Assembly (NCBI RefSeq): GCF_963678635.1 | Contig: NC_087063.1 | Location: 67,250,727-67,314,726 of the forward strand | Direction: 5' to 3' | Source: Symsagittifera roscoffensis | Lineage: Eukaryota > Xenacoelomorpha > Acoela > Convolutidae | Length of the DNA stretch: 64,000 nt | Shown here: positions 51,989-63,624 of the stretch, in pieces | How positions within the stretch are numbered: the first letter of the stretch is position 1 | How the letters are laid out: each line of letters opens with the position of its first letter | Notes under the pieces: generated by a model | Seen by the model: the letters and a program-made list of their open reading frames with translations, nothing else | Told to the model about the DNA's origin: nothing | The model's database searches: none | Position numbers and translations under genes: made by a program

Positions 51989-54900
51989 ATGGAAATTGTC
52001 TTCAATATTCAAGGACAACGAGTCATTGCTGACCACCTGAAGCTGTTCAAATCGGCTTTACTCGGACAAGATTTCACAGCTGAGGATCTGGTTAAAGTAG
52101 TCACAAACACAGCTGTATGCACTGTGTTTGACCTGGAAACCGCTTACACTTTCGAAAGTGAAACTAGTCTCGCCACGAGTTTAGATTTATTGAAGTTTAT
52201 TTGCGAGGATGAAAAATGCGACCGAAGTTCCAAATTGCAGCCTCAGGTTTGGTCATTATTCAAAGCGGCGATTCAGAAAAGTACCCGGAATTTATGTATC
52301 TGTTCCGAGTTTGGACTTGCAAAATATCTCCTCGAAAAATTGGTATCTTCCGATTCAAATGATGCTCTTGTTGATTTATTCACTGAAATACTGTGCATTA
52401 TAGTTCCACAATCGATTTCAAACAATGAGTTGAAAATTATCATCAACCATTTGCAAAATGCCAGTAAAGGGACTAACATTACCTGGCCCAATAACTCAGC
52501 AAACTTGATGACAGTATTGCGCCAAGCGCCATTTCAAATTGGACCTACAGAGTTTTTTGACTTCCCAGGATTTGACCGAAGTTACATTGCAATACCCCCT
52601 ATAGCTAAATGGCCTTGCACCAATGGCTATACGTTCACGACTTGGATTCGCTCGGATCCGATCAGTGATATACGAGAGGATAAAGACAAACCGTACGTGT
52701 ACTGTTTTCGGACGTCCAAAGGCCAAGGATACTCTGCACATTTCGTAGGCGCTTGTTTGATTGTAACTGTGATCAAGAGCAAAAACAAAGGATACCAGTA
52801 TTCTGTTAATTTTGAATTCAAACCAAGAGTCTGGTATATGTTGACGTTGGTTCACATTTATAGTCGCTGGCGAAATGGCGAGATCAAATGCTACGTTGAC
52901 GGTCAATTAGTGACGACTGTTGAAGTGAACTGGTATGTGAAAGCTGGCTATGACGCATACGATAAATGCTTCATTGGGTGGGCGCCGTGCAACGAGGGGG
53001 ACGATAAAATTCGTCGATACTTTTGCGGTCAAATTGGAACGACGTATCTTCTCTCATCAGCGATGGCGCAATCACAGGTCGAGGCGTTGCATCAACTCGG
53101 ACCTTGTTACACTGGACTTTTTAACCAGCAATCAGATACTGATGTTTGTCTCTCGGAGTTCTACAACAATGCGATTTTCTCTCAAGGATCACTTTCGTCC
53201 GAAATAGTGTTCTCGTACAGCGCTAGAGCCTCGCAATGTCAGGTCTGCTTTTTCTCAGCAGCCTCTGCCGCGAAAGGAAAGGAAACAAACGGTTACTTCT
53301 CTCATTCACCTCACGCACAACTCCAAGGAGATGTGAAAGCGGTCACAACCCAACCGGTTTTCCACTCGCTGCATTCAATTGGAGGAATCCAAATTCTGTT
53401 TCCTCTTTTGACGCAACTCGGATTGGATCTGGACCCTTCTGCTCCTGCGAACTTCAACCCTGCAGAAGTGCTCCTGGAACTGGTTTCGAATTTACTCATG
53501 CGATCGTCACAAATAAGACAGCAAATGGTGCAATTGAAAGGATTGATGGTAATTGGACACTATTTTGTGAAGTATTCGAACAAGATTATGAGCGAAGGTC
53601 TGCTCGAAAATGTGATCTCATTGTCCAACTATTTCATACATATAAGGTCAGAAGCATTGTTGAAACATACGATTGACTTTCTGCTTCTCAATGCTAATCT
53701 CTGGATCTATGCGCCCGTCCAAATCCAAATCACATTGTTCACTTACTTGTCCACTGACTTTGCCCTCAATTGCCCGCTGTTTAAACTAAGCAGAATAAGA
53801 CGTGTAAGTACCGTATTGCAGCTACTGCACATGCTGAAGTTTTACTACTGGGTTACAAACCCTCAAGCCAAATCGGGAGTCGCCCCGAAAGGAGCAGATG
53901 GTCCAAGGCCCGAGCAGACGGATATTCTGACAATCAGGTCATTCATTCTTCTGTTTCTAAAAGGAGTTATAACAGTTGATGGGAACTTTGTGGATGAAGA
54001 ACACATGCAAAGTTTGCTGAACTATTTAACAACACTACACGAAGAAGAAAATATCCACGATGTTCTGTCGCTTCTGCTGTCGATAACAGCAAATTCGCCA
54101 AAACTGACTTCGCAAGCGTTGGATCGAAAATACGCTGTGAGAGCAATCTTCAAAATATTAACATCGCCGAGTGAAAGGATCAGAATTAAAGCGGCCAAAG
54201 TGCTGATTTACTACATGGCTAACATCCCCTACAAGCGGAAAATGGATATAATGGTATCTTATGGCCTGTATGAACTGATTGGCCAAAGGATGATGCTTCA
54301 TTGTGACGAAATAACTTTGCCAACTTACAATGTGATGTATGAGTTTTGCACTGAACAAACAGGACCCCAGATCATGGAGAACAAACATGCTGAAATTGAT
54401 TCGACAACTCCGTTGATAAATGCACTTGGGCTGAAAAGTATTGCAACTATGATAAACACGAGCAGGAAAACACTGAATGTTTTCGAGATCAAGAAAAAGT
54501 TCATTGCTGATATGATATTGCTGTTCAATCACAACCGCGAAAATCGCAGACGATTGCTTCAATGTTCGGTTTGGCAAGATTGGGTTTTCTCTTTGTTGCA
54601 CATTTACCCGGCAAATGAACGTGAGAAACAAATCACTGAAATGGTTCTAGTTCTGTTCAAAATTCTTCTACATCATGCTGTCAAGTTTGAATACGGAGGC
54701 TGGCGTGTATGGATTGATACACTGAGCATTGCTCACTTTAAAGTATCAATTGAAAATTATCGAAGATCGGTGCTGGCATCTGGACATCATCATAGAAAGC
54801 ACAGACGAGAATCGTGGAGAAATGATACTGACAAGAGAAGTGGTGGTGGAACTTCCGCTGTCCAAAACGGCTCGCACTCTCAGGCATGCAACAAAAGAAA

Positions 54901-57900
54901 AGATCTGGAAGCTGCTGAAAATTTGGACGTTCAAGCAAGTCCTGGGACCTTACCTGGGGACGTAGCAGCTGTACAATCTCAAGTATATGTTGATCATATT
55001 TTGACCAAATCCGGAGAAAAGGAGCCCAGTTCCGGAGGTTCTGGAAATTCAAATGACTCATTGAAGGTGTTAGGACTACCGCAAAGTTCGATCAATAGCT
55101 TTGTCGCGAAAAACACTGACGAAAATACAACAGAAAAAGTAGATTCAAATGAACTTCCAGATGAGAACGCTGCTGTTCAGATTAGGAAAACTGAAATTAA
55201 AGACGATATTAAACCTGAGGAAACCACGATTACCACAGACACCGAATCCTATCCAAAAGAGGTTCGGTTTTCGCCAAAAGATGCACAATCACCCAGAGCC
55301 TCCAATGAGCTGGGAGTCAAAGAAGATGCAGGAGCCATTCCAAAATCAATTCTGAAAAGCAAGCCATCGCCAAATCATAACGAGACGATTTCAGAAGGAA
55401 AAAGAAGGACAGGCAAACTGTTCCGAATTCCTCCATTCCAGTGGTCACATCTTGTAAAACGTCTTCTGTCAGATTTGATCTTTGCAATAGAGACGGACGT
55501 TCAGATTTGGAGAAGTCAAAGCAATAAAACTCTTGTCGACTTCCTAAATGCTGCTGATAATACGACATTCCTGCATAATACTGTTCATGTGATATCTCAG
55601 ATATCTGACATGATTCTGTATTCAAGTGGAGGTTTGGTACCTCTGCTTCATTCGGCCACGTCGCAGAGCCAAGATAACATAGCAGCAAGTGCGGGACTCC
55701 TCTTTGACGAGAGTTTCTCCTTCGTTCACAGACTGTTAAATCTCGTAGACATTTTTGTCTACTCGGCGTCTCCTCGGTTTTCAAGTCTGGAAACAGAGAA
55801 ACGTATGAATCCGGGAGGCATTCTGCGGCAGTGCTTAAGATTGGTATTCTGGGCCGCTCTTAAGAACTGTCTCGAATGTAGATACAAATTCGCCAAACAA
55901 CTCGTGGCGTTTGAGAAAGACATTCCAGGTGAGGATGCAGCCGGCGATTTTCTGAGCGGATCAATTCAGTTGCAAGCTATCAACGATTTGTCAAGACTAC
56001 TTCAGGATATAGACATTAGCAGAATCCGGGCTGCGATTTACAGAGAAACGGACGATATAAAACAAAGCCAAACAGTCGCTCTATCATGTGTATACTTTCT
56101 GACGCTTCTGATGGTCGGAAGGTACCAGGATATTTTGGAACCCAGCAAGGTTACGGTTTCGCCTTTTACAAAAGAAGTCATGGATTCGAACCTCGGATCT
56201 CCAAGTCTAAGAAGCCCCGGTGGTCCCAATACACCAATGTCGTGTGGCCCGGAGGAAACTAATGAAAATGATTCACCGAGATCAAATGAGGACAAATTCG
56301 AAGATGTGGATCTAGGAACTCCAGTTGCCGATGCAGACGATTCAGATCTTTCAAAAGGATCGAAAGATTCTAAAAGACGTCAAAGTTTAAATGCGGATTC
56401 TAAAAAGGCTACCTTGACTAGAACAGCTACCTGGTCTGGCTCTGAAGAACCAGAATCAGGTGACCGATTGGTGACGGCGAACGAAACAGAAACTGAGGAT
56501 TTGGGACTTGGAATTGGAGCTAGTCTGGATCTGACGTCAACATCCTCAACTGGACATTCGAGAATAGAAGCTGACAGTTTTGATAAACTAAATTTTGCAG
56601 TAGGACTGAACTTCAATAAAGTGACGATGGGAAACAATATTTCAAAATATTTGGAAAATTCACTCAATGGAAGTAGCCAAGTCTTGAGGGACCTGTTCCT
56701 AGACTTTTCACAGTATTTATCCAAAACTTTGATCGGTTCACATGGCCAAGAGTTGCTTAACGAAGGGCTAATAGTCATGAAAAATAGTCAATCCGCTGTT
56801 GAGTTAGTCATGATGCTTTGCTCTCAGGAGTGGCAGAAAGCAATTCAGAAACATGCAGGTGGAGCATTTTTGAACTTAGAAAACGAAGGAAGAATTATTT
56901 CGTCATTGACTGCAGACCATTTGATTCGAGTTGCCGATGAGGCAAATGAGATCCTGAACCGAGAGTATCAAGATCAAATGGCGCGTCAGTCTGAGTTCGA
57001 GGCTCGATGTGCTACTCATTTGGCCGACAGACGAGAGGAAGAAACGATGTGTGATCGACTTATTGTTGCCTCTAGACGTCGGGACACTATATCTTCCGTC
57101 AAGTGTGTCCAGAAAATACTTTCGAGTGCATTTAGTCAAGCACTATGGGATAAGAAGTCAAATGAAACGGAAGCATTTTATAAAATTGACGCATGGGAAG
57201 ATAATCTGCGGAGACGAAGAAGAATGATTTTGAATCCGAATGGAACAAGTCACCCGGAAGCGACACTGAAAGCCGAAGATGAAAGCCGAAAGGACACAGA
57301 TGCTGATAAAGTGGAAGAATCGAAAAGTGCCCTGGAAGACTTAAAAGTGGAACCGATGGCGGAGAACCAAGATAAAGTTTTAAAAGAGGAAGAAGAAAAT
57401 GATAGTCTAGAAGATAACGATAATGATGCTGAAAATCAATCTCATTTGATCAATATTCCCTCGACTACGAATCCAGTGAAGTTCCAAAGCCATGAATGCC
57501 TACTCATTCACCCTTGCATAACAGCACCCGGTATGCTTTCGATCACGACTAACGAAATCATTTTTGACATAGATGAAGAAAATCCACAATACAAGAAAAT
57601 TGACCCATCGTTGATAGCATATTGTGATTTAACCCACATTAAGATCCCATTCACTGAAATTAGAGCCATTTTCTCACGGAGATACTTATTGCAAAATACA
57701 GCTCTGGAGATATTTGTCGCAACGCGGTCGGCAATTATGTTCAATTTGCCCGATATAGCGGCTGTGAAACAGGCTGTTACCCTTTTGCCACGTGTTGGCA
57801 TCGGCACTAAATTTGGGGCCCAGCAAACTAGAAGATACTCTATGGCTTCAGGCAAAGCATTGCTCAAGTTAACCAACATGATGGAAAAATGGCAAAAGCG

Positions 57901-60013
57901 GGAAATTTCAAATTTCCAATATCTGATGTTTCTTAACACAATTGGAGGTCGCACGTTTAACGACTTAAATCAGTACCCTGTGTTCCCTTGGGTTATAAAA
58001 GACTACGATTCCGACGAGCTTGATTTAAAATCGCCGGCAACTTTCAGGGATTTGACCAAACCTATAGGAGCTCAAGATAATCGACGAGCAGAAGCGTTTC
58101 GAGCCAAGTATGAAAAATGGGAATCGGATACAGTCCCTCCGTTTCACTACGGAACACACTATTCAACCCCTGGTTTTGTTCTAAACTGGATGGTGCGATG
58201 CGAGCCGTTCACTTCGATGTTTCTGAACTTCCAAGGCGGTAAATTTGATCATGCCGACCGAACATTCCACTGCGTGAAACAAGCGTGGTCAAACTGTCAA
58301 CGAGATACTTCAGACGTGAAAGAACTTATCCCAGAATTGTTTTACATGCCTGAAATATTACGCAATAGAAATAAACTGAAATTCGGCAAGCTAGAAAATG
58401 GAGAAGTCGTCAATGACGTCATTTTGCCCGCCTGGTCTAGCTCGCCCGAAGATTTCATTCGAAAGCACCGAATGGCGCTAGAATCCGAGTTCGTATCCTG
58501 CCAGCTGAACCATTGGGTAGATCTGATATTTGGCTACAAACAGCGCGGTCTTGAAGCTGAAAAAGCAGTTAATGTTTTCTACCATTTGACCTATGAAGGG
58601 TCGGTAAATTTTGATGCAATCCGAGATCCAGTATTGTTGGAAGCTTTGCAGTCACAGATTAGGAGCTTTGGAACAACCCCAGTGCAATTGTTGACCGAAC
58701 CTCATCCTCAAAGAAGTTCGATATTAGTTCTGAATCCTCAGTTGTTTAAGCAACTTAACGAAGCGTCTGAAGGGCACACAGTGAAGTTCCTGTCCAATTC
58801 GCCAATAGTTCACGTTGCCGCAAATACTCATCAAAGTTTAAATTCACCCGCTTGTATTGCATTAGCGGAAAACATGTCTTACTCTATAAACAAATGGGAA
58901 AACCCGAACTCTGTGGGAATTCTTGCGAAGCACATGGTTCAAAATCAGAACCTCGAAAACGAAAACCACACTAATTTAAAGCCTCTGCACGTAGATTCGA
59001 TGCAAGTCAATTCAACCCAAGCAAGTTATACTGGGCGAAAGTTGTGCTCAGATTTACTCGATACAAATTTCACGGTGCAGAAGAACAGTTTTGTAGTGAC
59101 TTCTGACAATGTTTACGTTCTAGTTTGTGGCTTTTGGGATCGTAGTTTGCGGGTTTTCAATCTGGAGTCGGGAAAACTAGTCCAGGTTGTTTTTGGACAT
59201 TATGGAATAGTAACTTGTGTTGCCAGGACTGAGAATCGAACCGGTGGTAACTGCCATGTAGTTTCGGGATCTGCAGACAACACACTACTAGTTTGGGAAT
59301 GGAACTCGAGGTTCCAGTGTATAATGGGTGAGAAAACAATACCCGGGGAGTACCCAATGGCCAAAGCAATCTTGATGGGTCACGAGAGCTCAGTCAAATG
59401 TGTTTCTACTTCATCTGAATTGGGAATAGTAGTATCAACTTCAGACATATCACATGTTTTAGTGCATTTAGTCAACGGGGAGTTCGTGAGGCGAATTAAG
59501 TTACCAGAAATAGATAATCAACCTAACTGTTCTGCCATTTCGAACATTCTCCTGAACCCAGCTACTGGATACATTTTTGTAGTATCGAATAAGAAATCGT
59601 CACTTTCTGTGTTTACAACTGATGGTGTGCTTTTGGCTAGTGAAAACGAATTCAAAAACGCAAGAATCAATGACGTTTCGGCTTCTTTAGACGGCGCCTT
59701 TATTATAGTAGCCCGAGACTCGAACTGTCTCCAAGTTTACAGATCACATGATCTAGAATTTTTGTACGATTTCTCACCTCAAAGCCAAGATGGAGTTTTA
59801 AATCTGAACATCAAGTCAGTCGAGCTCAGTTGGGATAACAAATTTGTTTTGGCGGGAGTAAGCAATGGGGCTCTCTGGGTACTTCCGGTGAATTTTACGC
59901 GTTGGTACCCTGAATATCATGAGCAGTTAAACTATAGTAGCCCTGCGTCGTTGACACCGACCCACAAAGTTGATCCCGTCATTCCCAAAGCAGCTTCGGA
60001 GAAGAAAAATTAG
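51989..60013 (+). CDS. Neurobeachin/LRBA-type BEACH-WD40 protein in a single 8-kb exon
   Basis: A large membrane-traffic scaffold (2674 residues) of the neurobeachin/LRBA group (fly rugose, worm sel-2), acting at Golgi, endosome and synaptic membranes. Domains in order: N-terminal helical region; concanavalin-like lectin domain (about 195-370, PPIAKWPCTNGYTFTTW, CFRTSKGQGYSAHFVG); armadillo/DUF4704 region (about 455-930); charged low-complexity linker (about 935-1140); conserved middle with DUF1088 (about 1545-1755); PH-BEACH (about 1830-1940); BEACH (about 1965-2245, with TIGGRTFNDLNQYPVFPWV and LNHWVDLIFGYKQ); WD40 repeats (about 2350-2640). Only slightly shorter than human NBEA, mainly in linkers. 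The ATG matches the start of family homology. No intron interrupts the frame, which is very unusual for this gene. Confidence 0.95.
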   Translation: MEIVFNIQGQRVIADHLKLFKSALLGQDFTAEDLVKVVTNTAVCTVFDLETAYTFESETSLATSLDLLKFICEDEKCDRSSKLQPQVWSLFKAAIQKSTRNLCICSEFGLAKYLLEKLVSSDSNDALVDLFTEILCIIVPQSISNNELKIIINHLQNASKGTNITWPNNSANLMTVLRQAPFQIGPTEFFDFPGFDRSYIAIPPIAKWPCTNGYTFTTWIRSDPISDIREDKDKPYVYCFRTSKGQGYSAHFVGACLIVTVIKSKNKGYQYSVNFEFKPRVWYMLTLVHIYSRWRNGEIKCYVDGQLVTTVEVNWYVKAGYDAYDKCFIGWAPCNEGDDKIRRYFCGQIGTTYLLSSAMAQSQVEALHQLGPCYTGLFNQQSDTDVCLSEFYNNAIFSQGSLSSEIVFSYSARASQCQVCFFSAASAAKGKETNGYFSHSPHAQLQGDVKAVTTQPVFHSLHSIGGIQILFPLLTQLGLDLDPSAPANFNPAEVLLELVSNLLMRSSQIRQQMVQLKGLMVIGHYFVKYSNKIMSEGLLENVISLSNYFIHIRSEALLKHTIDFLLLNANLWIYAPVQIQITLFTYLSTDFALNCPLFKLSRIRRVSTVLQLLHMLKFYYWVTNPQAKSGVAPKGADGPRPEQTDILTIRSFILLFLKGVITVDGNFVDEEHMQSLLNYLTTLHEEENIHDVLSLLLSITANSPKLTSQALDRKYAVRAIFKILTSPSERIRIKAAKVLIYYMANIPYKRKMDIMVSYGLYELIGQRMMLHCDEITLPTYNVMYEFCTEQTGPQIMENKHAEIDSTTPLINALGLKSIATMINTSRKTLNVFEIKKKFIADMILLFNHNRENRRRLLQCSVWQDWVFSLLHIYPANEREKQITEMVLVLFKILLHHAVKFEYGGWRVWIDTLSIAHFKVSIENYRRSVLASGHHHRKHRRESWRNDTDKRSGGGTSAVQNGSHSQACNKRKDLEAAENLDVQASPGTLPGDVAAVQSQVYVDHILTKSGEKEPSSGGSGNSNDSLKVLGLPQSSINSFVAKNTDENTTEKVDSNELPDENAAVQIRKTEIKDDIKPEETTITTDTESYPKEVRFSPKDAQSPRASNELGVKEDAGAIPKSILKSKPSPNHNETISEGKRRTGKLFRIPPFQWSHLVKRLLSDLIFAIETDVQIWRSQSNKTLVDFLNAADNTTFLHNTVHVISQISDMILYSSGGLVPLLHSATSQSQDNIAASAGLLFDESFSFVHRLLNLVDIFVYSASPRFSSLETEKRMNPGGILRQCLRLVFWAALKNCLECRYKFAKQLVAFEKDIPGEDAAGDFLSGSIQLQAINDLSRLLQDIDISRIRAAIYRETDDIKQSQTVALSCVYFLTLLMVGRYQDILEPSKVTVSPFTKEVMDSNLGSPSLRSPGGPNTPMSCGPEETNENDSPRSNEDKFEDVDLGTPVADADDSDLSKGSKDSKRRQSLNADSKKATLTRTATWSGSEEPESGDRLVTANETETEDLGLGIGASLDLTSTSSTGHSRIEADSFDKLNFAVGLNFNKVTMGNNISKYLENSLNGSSQVLRDLFLDFSQYLSKTLIGSHGQELLNEGLIVMKNSQSAVELVMMLCSQEWQKAIQKHAGGAFLNLENEGRIISSLTADHLIRVADEANEILNREYQDQMARQSEFEARCATHLADRREEETMCDRLIVASRRRDTISSVKCVQKILSSAFSQALWDKKSNETEAFYKIDAWEDNLRRRRRMILNPNGTSHPEATLKAEDESRKDTDADKVEESKSALEDLKVEPMAENQDKVLKEEEENDSLEDNDNDAENQSHLINIPSTTNPVKFQSHECLLIHPCITAPGMLSITTNEIIFDIDEENPQYKKIDPSLIAYCDLTHIKIPFTEIRAIFSRRYLLQNTALEIFVATRSAIMFNLPDIAAVKQAVTLLPRVGIGTKFGAQQTRRYSMASGKALLKLTNMMEKWQKREISNFQYLMFLNTIGGRTFNDLNQYPVFPWVIKDYDSDELDLKSPATFRDLTKPIGAQDNRRAEAFRAKYEKWESDTVPPFHYGTHYSTPGFVLNWMVRCEPFTSMFLNFQGGKFDHADRTFHCVKQAWSNCQRDTSDVKELIPELFYMPEILRNRNKLKFGKLENGEVVNDVILPAWSSSPEDFIRKHRMALESEFVSCQLNHWVDLIFGYKQRGLEAEKAVNVFYHLTYEGSVNFDAIRDPVLLEALQSQIRSFGTTPVQLLTEPHPQRSSILVLNPQLFKQLNEASEGHTVKFLSNSPIVHVAANTHQSLNSPACIALAENMSYSINKWENPNSVGILAKHMVQNQNLENENHTNLKPLHVDSMQVNSTQASYTGRKLCSDLLDTNFTVQKNSFVVTSDNVYVLVCGFWDRSLRVFNLESGKLVQVVFGHYGIVTCVARTENRTGGNCHVVSGSADNTLLVWEWNSRFQCIMGEKTIPGEYPMAKAILMGHESSVKCVSTSSELGIVVSTSDISHVLVHLVNGEFVRRIKLPEIDNQPNCSAISNILLNPATGYIFVVSNKKSSLSVFTTDGVLLASENEFKNARINDVSASLDGAFIIVARDSNCLQVYRSHDLEFLYDFSPQSQDGVLNLNIKSVELSWDNKFVLAGVSNGALWVLPVNFTRWYPEYHEQLNYSSPASLTPTHKVDPVIPKAASEKKN

Positions 60014-60516
60014 GTCATCGGAAATTGATGCTAGCCAAATAGGTTTTTTTTTTTCAAAATTGTTCAATGAAAAACGCAATTATATTTGACATAATAGTAA
60101 ATGCTCCATTTTCTGATTCATTCTAATATTTGCATGCTTTTTGTGTTATCTATAAATGTCAAAAATGCTCTGTTTTGTAGAAATTAGGTTTTGTTGTAAA
60201 TTTAAAAGTATATATCCCCTCCAAAAGTTATATAATTAAGCTGCTAGCTTCATTTAAATATTTATAAATGGTATTTGAATTGATTATTAAAAGTTTTGAA
60301 TGCTTTAGTGCGAAAGTTTTTGCAAGTTTCACTTCGTGCTTAATTGTGATGTATGAATATTTTGCGAACTATGTTGAAAATTTCTTCTAAAATCTTTCTT
60401 TTCTAATAAGATAATACTGCTTGCTTCTGTGGAAGAATCATGAAGTATGATAAATACTGTTAAACCTTAAAAATTTATAGTCTATCTATAAACATGTTAT
60501 TCTGGTGTCACTTTCG

Positions 60517-60522
60517 AATAAA
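60517..60522 (+). terminator. Candidate poly(A) signal of the neurobeachin gene
   Basis: AATAAA about 500 bases after the stop codon, followed within 30 bases by a GT-rich stretch (AGTGTGCG). Confidence 0.4.
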
Positions 60523-61180
60523 ATGACGGAGTGTTTAGGATAGCTTTTTAGTGTGCGTTTTATCGGGTTAATTTTGGTGATATTTTTGGTGGAGTTAAAT
60601 TATATAAAATTTGATCTTCCGAACTATTTCTGTCCACCTTAATTCACAAAATGCTCAAAATCATGACTTTTGTTGCATAGCACGCCAGTATTTTGGCATT
60701 TGCGGTTTAATAGCATTTATTTTGTTCGCTTTTTAAAGTGATTTTATGCCGCAGTTATGAAAACGGGTCTAGGATAACAAGCTGACGGGATTTTCAGCCG
60801 AAGGGATTTCAGGCCGAAATATAAACTTTACAAGCACATCAAAACACTATTTTCCTATCTGTAAAATGTTTATTTGCAAAAATTTAGGCAAGTTTAGTTC
60901 AGATAAAGCGTTCTTCTTAACTATGCACAACTTAAGAATGGTATCAGATAATTAGATAAGCATGATTTTGAAATGCATAAATTAGACACATTAAAAAACG
61001 TTCAACAATGTTTTAAATTTAAATATTCCCTAAACATCAATTAGAGGCTCAAAATCTATGAAAAACCCAATAACGTAAAGAAAGCTCATGAAATTGAGAG
61101 CTTTTTTTTCAAAGCTTAGATGCTTAGTTTTATGTTTTCTTGCGTTTTCAATCTACCGTTTGCCATTTTTGCATGTATTT

Positions 61181-61197
61181 GCGAAGTGCAGCTTCGC
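61181..61197. repeat. GCGAAG-N5-CTTCGC hairpin, copy 2
   Basis: GCGAAG TGCAG CTTCGC, perfect arms, preceded by a TTTGCATGTATTT-like stretch similar to that before copy 1. Confidence 0.65.
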
Positions 61198-62600
61198 CGC
61201 TGTAAAAACGTTGATGCCTCTAAAAGTCTCGATACGTTTTTGCCCATTGGCTCTTTACTGGACGGACTGACATGTTTAAGAAATTTCTAAAGTGACGTGG
61301 TTGAGGTATCAATCTGATGCCGCGTTAAAACTGTTTCTTGTTCATGATCATTGAATTGGAAATTCAAGGTCAAGCTGAGTTTAATACCAAATAGTTTAGT
61401 AACAGTTTATTATTGTAAAATTAATTCCCTTTGACTTGATTGAACGCAAATTGTTCGAGATGCGTGAATTTCGAATTTTTTCAAATTTATAATATAAATA
61501 GATATTGGCTCTGCCAATCAAAAACACATGTAAAGCTTGAATTCTTTTTTGCTAATTTTAAAAATTATAAAATGTCAATGAACGTAGTAAAGACACTTCA
61601 ATATGTCGTGATGATTTTTTTGGGTTCTTTTGTGAGTTGATTTTTTGCTGTTTGACTTCTGATTTCTTTCAAGTTCAGCTCATATTCATATGCTAAGAGG
61701 AGGTCCAATTTCGGCGTACAATTGAGAAAGCTGAAACGCGGCCAAAAATGTGAAAGTTTCGAAATTGGATTTTGATTTTTTGTTTTAATTAAAAAAATAT
61801 CTATTGATCCAGTTTTCTTTTTAAAATGTTTGAAAAATGATTTTTTTGTCAAAAAAATAAATCCTTAAAGATTTTTGAGCGGTTAATTGATATTCTTTAA
61901 TTGAACACTGTTTTGTGTATATAAATCATATGCTCTAGTAGTTTTTTCAAAAGATTCCAAGCTTTTTTTATTAGTCCCCATTGTTACTGGTTATTGTTTC
62001 GGCCACTTAAATTGGGGAGGATTTTTGTCTCGGATTTTTTTATAAAAAAATGTTGAACCGTTTTCCACGCAAACTTAGGTATCACAAATAATCATCGGAA
62101 TAGGTCGGGTGATATATCTTATGAAAGACCTTTAATTTTCAACCTTTTATTGATCATATTAAAGCACATTTTGTCTTAAAATCATTTGATTTTTAGGAAG
62201 AAAAGCTTCTATTCAATATCGGTGAAAATGTTGTTTTGTCTCAAAAAAAGCTTTATTTTAGCGCACTCTTTGGAATAAAATATACCAAATAAAGTATGTC
62301 AAATATACCGAAATTAATATAACTATCGAACCCACCTAAGTTATAGGCCTTTCCAGATCTTTTTATAAAACCACTGACAAAAATGACAAATTTCAAGAAA
62401 AAAAAAACGAAACTTTTTATGCTTTAATTTAACCGCTCAGCAAAGGGTTAACCTTGTTTTATTTACATATTTCTAAGACAAAATTCTCTCCGAATGTTTT
62501 GCGGCATTGATTTTGAATTTTGTTATTTGCGTACTTATTTTACTTATTTTTTAAATAAGGAAAAATAAAGGTTCTTCGTTGCGTTTTTTTTCGCTTGTGT

Positions 62601-62617
62601 GCGAAGCACACCTTCGC
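62601..62617. repeat. GCGAAG-N5-CTTCGC hairpin, copy 3
   Basis: GCGAAG CACAC CTTCGC, perfect arms, followed by CTCTTGATC; copy 1 is also followed by a CTC-type base run. Confidence 0.65.
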
Positions 62618-63605
62618 CTCTTGATCATTTTTTGTTCAAACGGTTTAAGGTTTAAAATGCTGTTTGATAATAAAAGGTTTTTTGAAATTGTATGGGGTTT
62701 ATTTTGTTCCGACAATTGAAACTGAGGACCAATTTTGTATTCGGATTAGGGTTAAAAACTTAATTTTTTTTGCAATTTTTCTTCAAGACTATGGTCGGAA
62801 CATTCTGTTTTGTTTGCACAGTAACCGGCTATCCCTGTTATTATGCATTTTTGTACTTCTTAAAAAAAACTTAATTTCTCAAAACTGCTCTCTGAATTTT
62901 GAAAAAGTAGTACTTATGGAAAGTACTTATAGTACTCATGCGAAACCTTGCTCCACTTTCTAAAGCCTTCGAAAAAATCTTTGGGGGAATTTTTGACACA
63001 CTTTTCAAATCTGGGATTAAGGGGTACAATCGAACTAAAATGTAGCTGAAATCTTCCCTGCATAAGCCGCAAAGCCTAAAAAATTTGAAGCCTCAAAAAG
63101 GCTTTGTTCTACGCTTGCGTTCAGATCCCCTTACCACACCAATGTTTTTTGTGTTTTTTTTTTGCGCAGTAACCGGTTAGCCTTGTTTGGTTACATATTT
63201 GTTGAGAATATTAGATGACAAAATTTTCAGAATAATTTGAGGCAACGATTTCAATAAGTTTCGCTATTTTATCTGCAGATTTTTGAGTATGGATAATTCA
63301 ACTTCTTTTTGTTTCTTACTTAAGGAATTGCAAGTAATGCGAAATTCCTCCTCACTTCTATGTTTCAAATTGATTGCGCAAGTGGTGTTATATTGTAGCT
63401 CTCGACTGAAAACCTGGTGTTTCTCTGTTGAAATTTGTGAAATTTGAAAATTTACAGTTTAAAAAAAGTCCAATCGGTGTTCCAGTCCGTCCAATTTTCT
63501 GCCTCAATTAGACTTCTAGTTAGGGTTTTTGGTTTCTTATTGCTTCCTAAGTTTTAGTGAGTAGACTAATAATATCTGAATTGGCGATGTACGAATTGAT
63601 TGATG

Positions 63606-63618
63606 TTTTCCGTTTTAG
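63606..63618 (+). promoter_or_regulatory. Candidate 3' splice acceptor before the RUN-domain gene
   Basis: TTTTCCGTTTTAG ends at 63618, six bases before the ATG at 63625. Similar arrangement to ATG101. Confidence 0.4.
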
Positions 63619-63624
63619 ACTTGC

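Larger units (their letters stand above)
60014..63617. other. Intergenic stretch after the neurobeachin gene
   Basis: AATAAA at 60517-60522 is a candidate poly(A) signal. GCGAAG-N5-CTTCGC hairpins lie at 61181-61197 and 62601-62617. Three diverged blocks near 62437, 62818 and 63167 share AGTAACCGGTTAGCCTTG-type sequence followed by TTACATATTT or similar. No supportable gene; the short open frames are AT-rich. Confidence 0.5.

Noticed and set aside
52496-52906. Minus- and plus-strand open frames inside the neurobeachin gene
   Set aside because: All are out-of-frame shadows of a gene with clear domain matches along its whole length.
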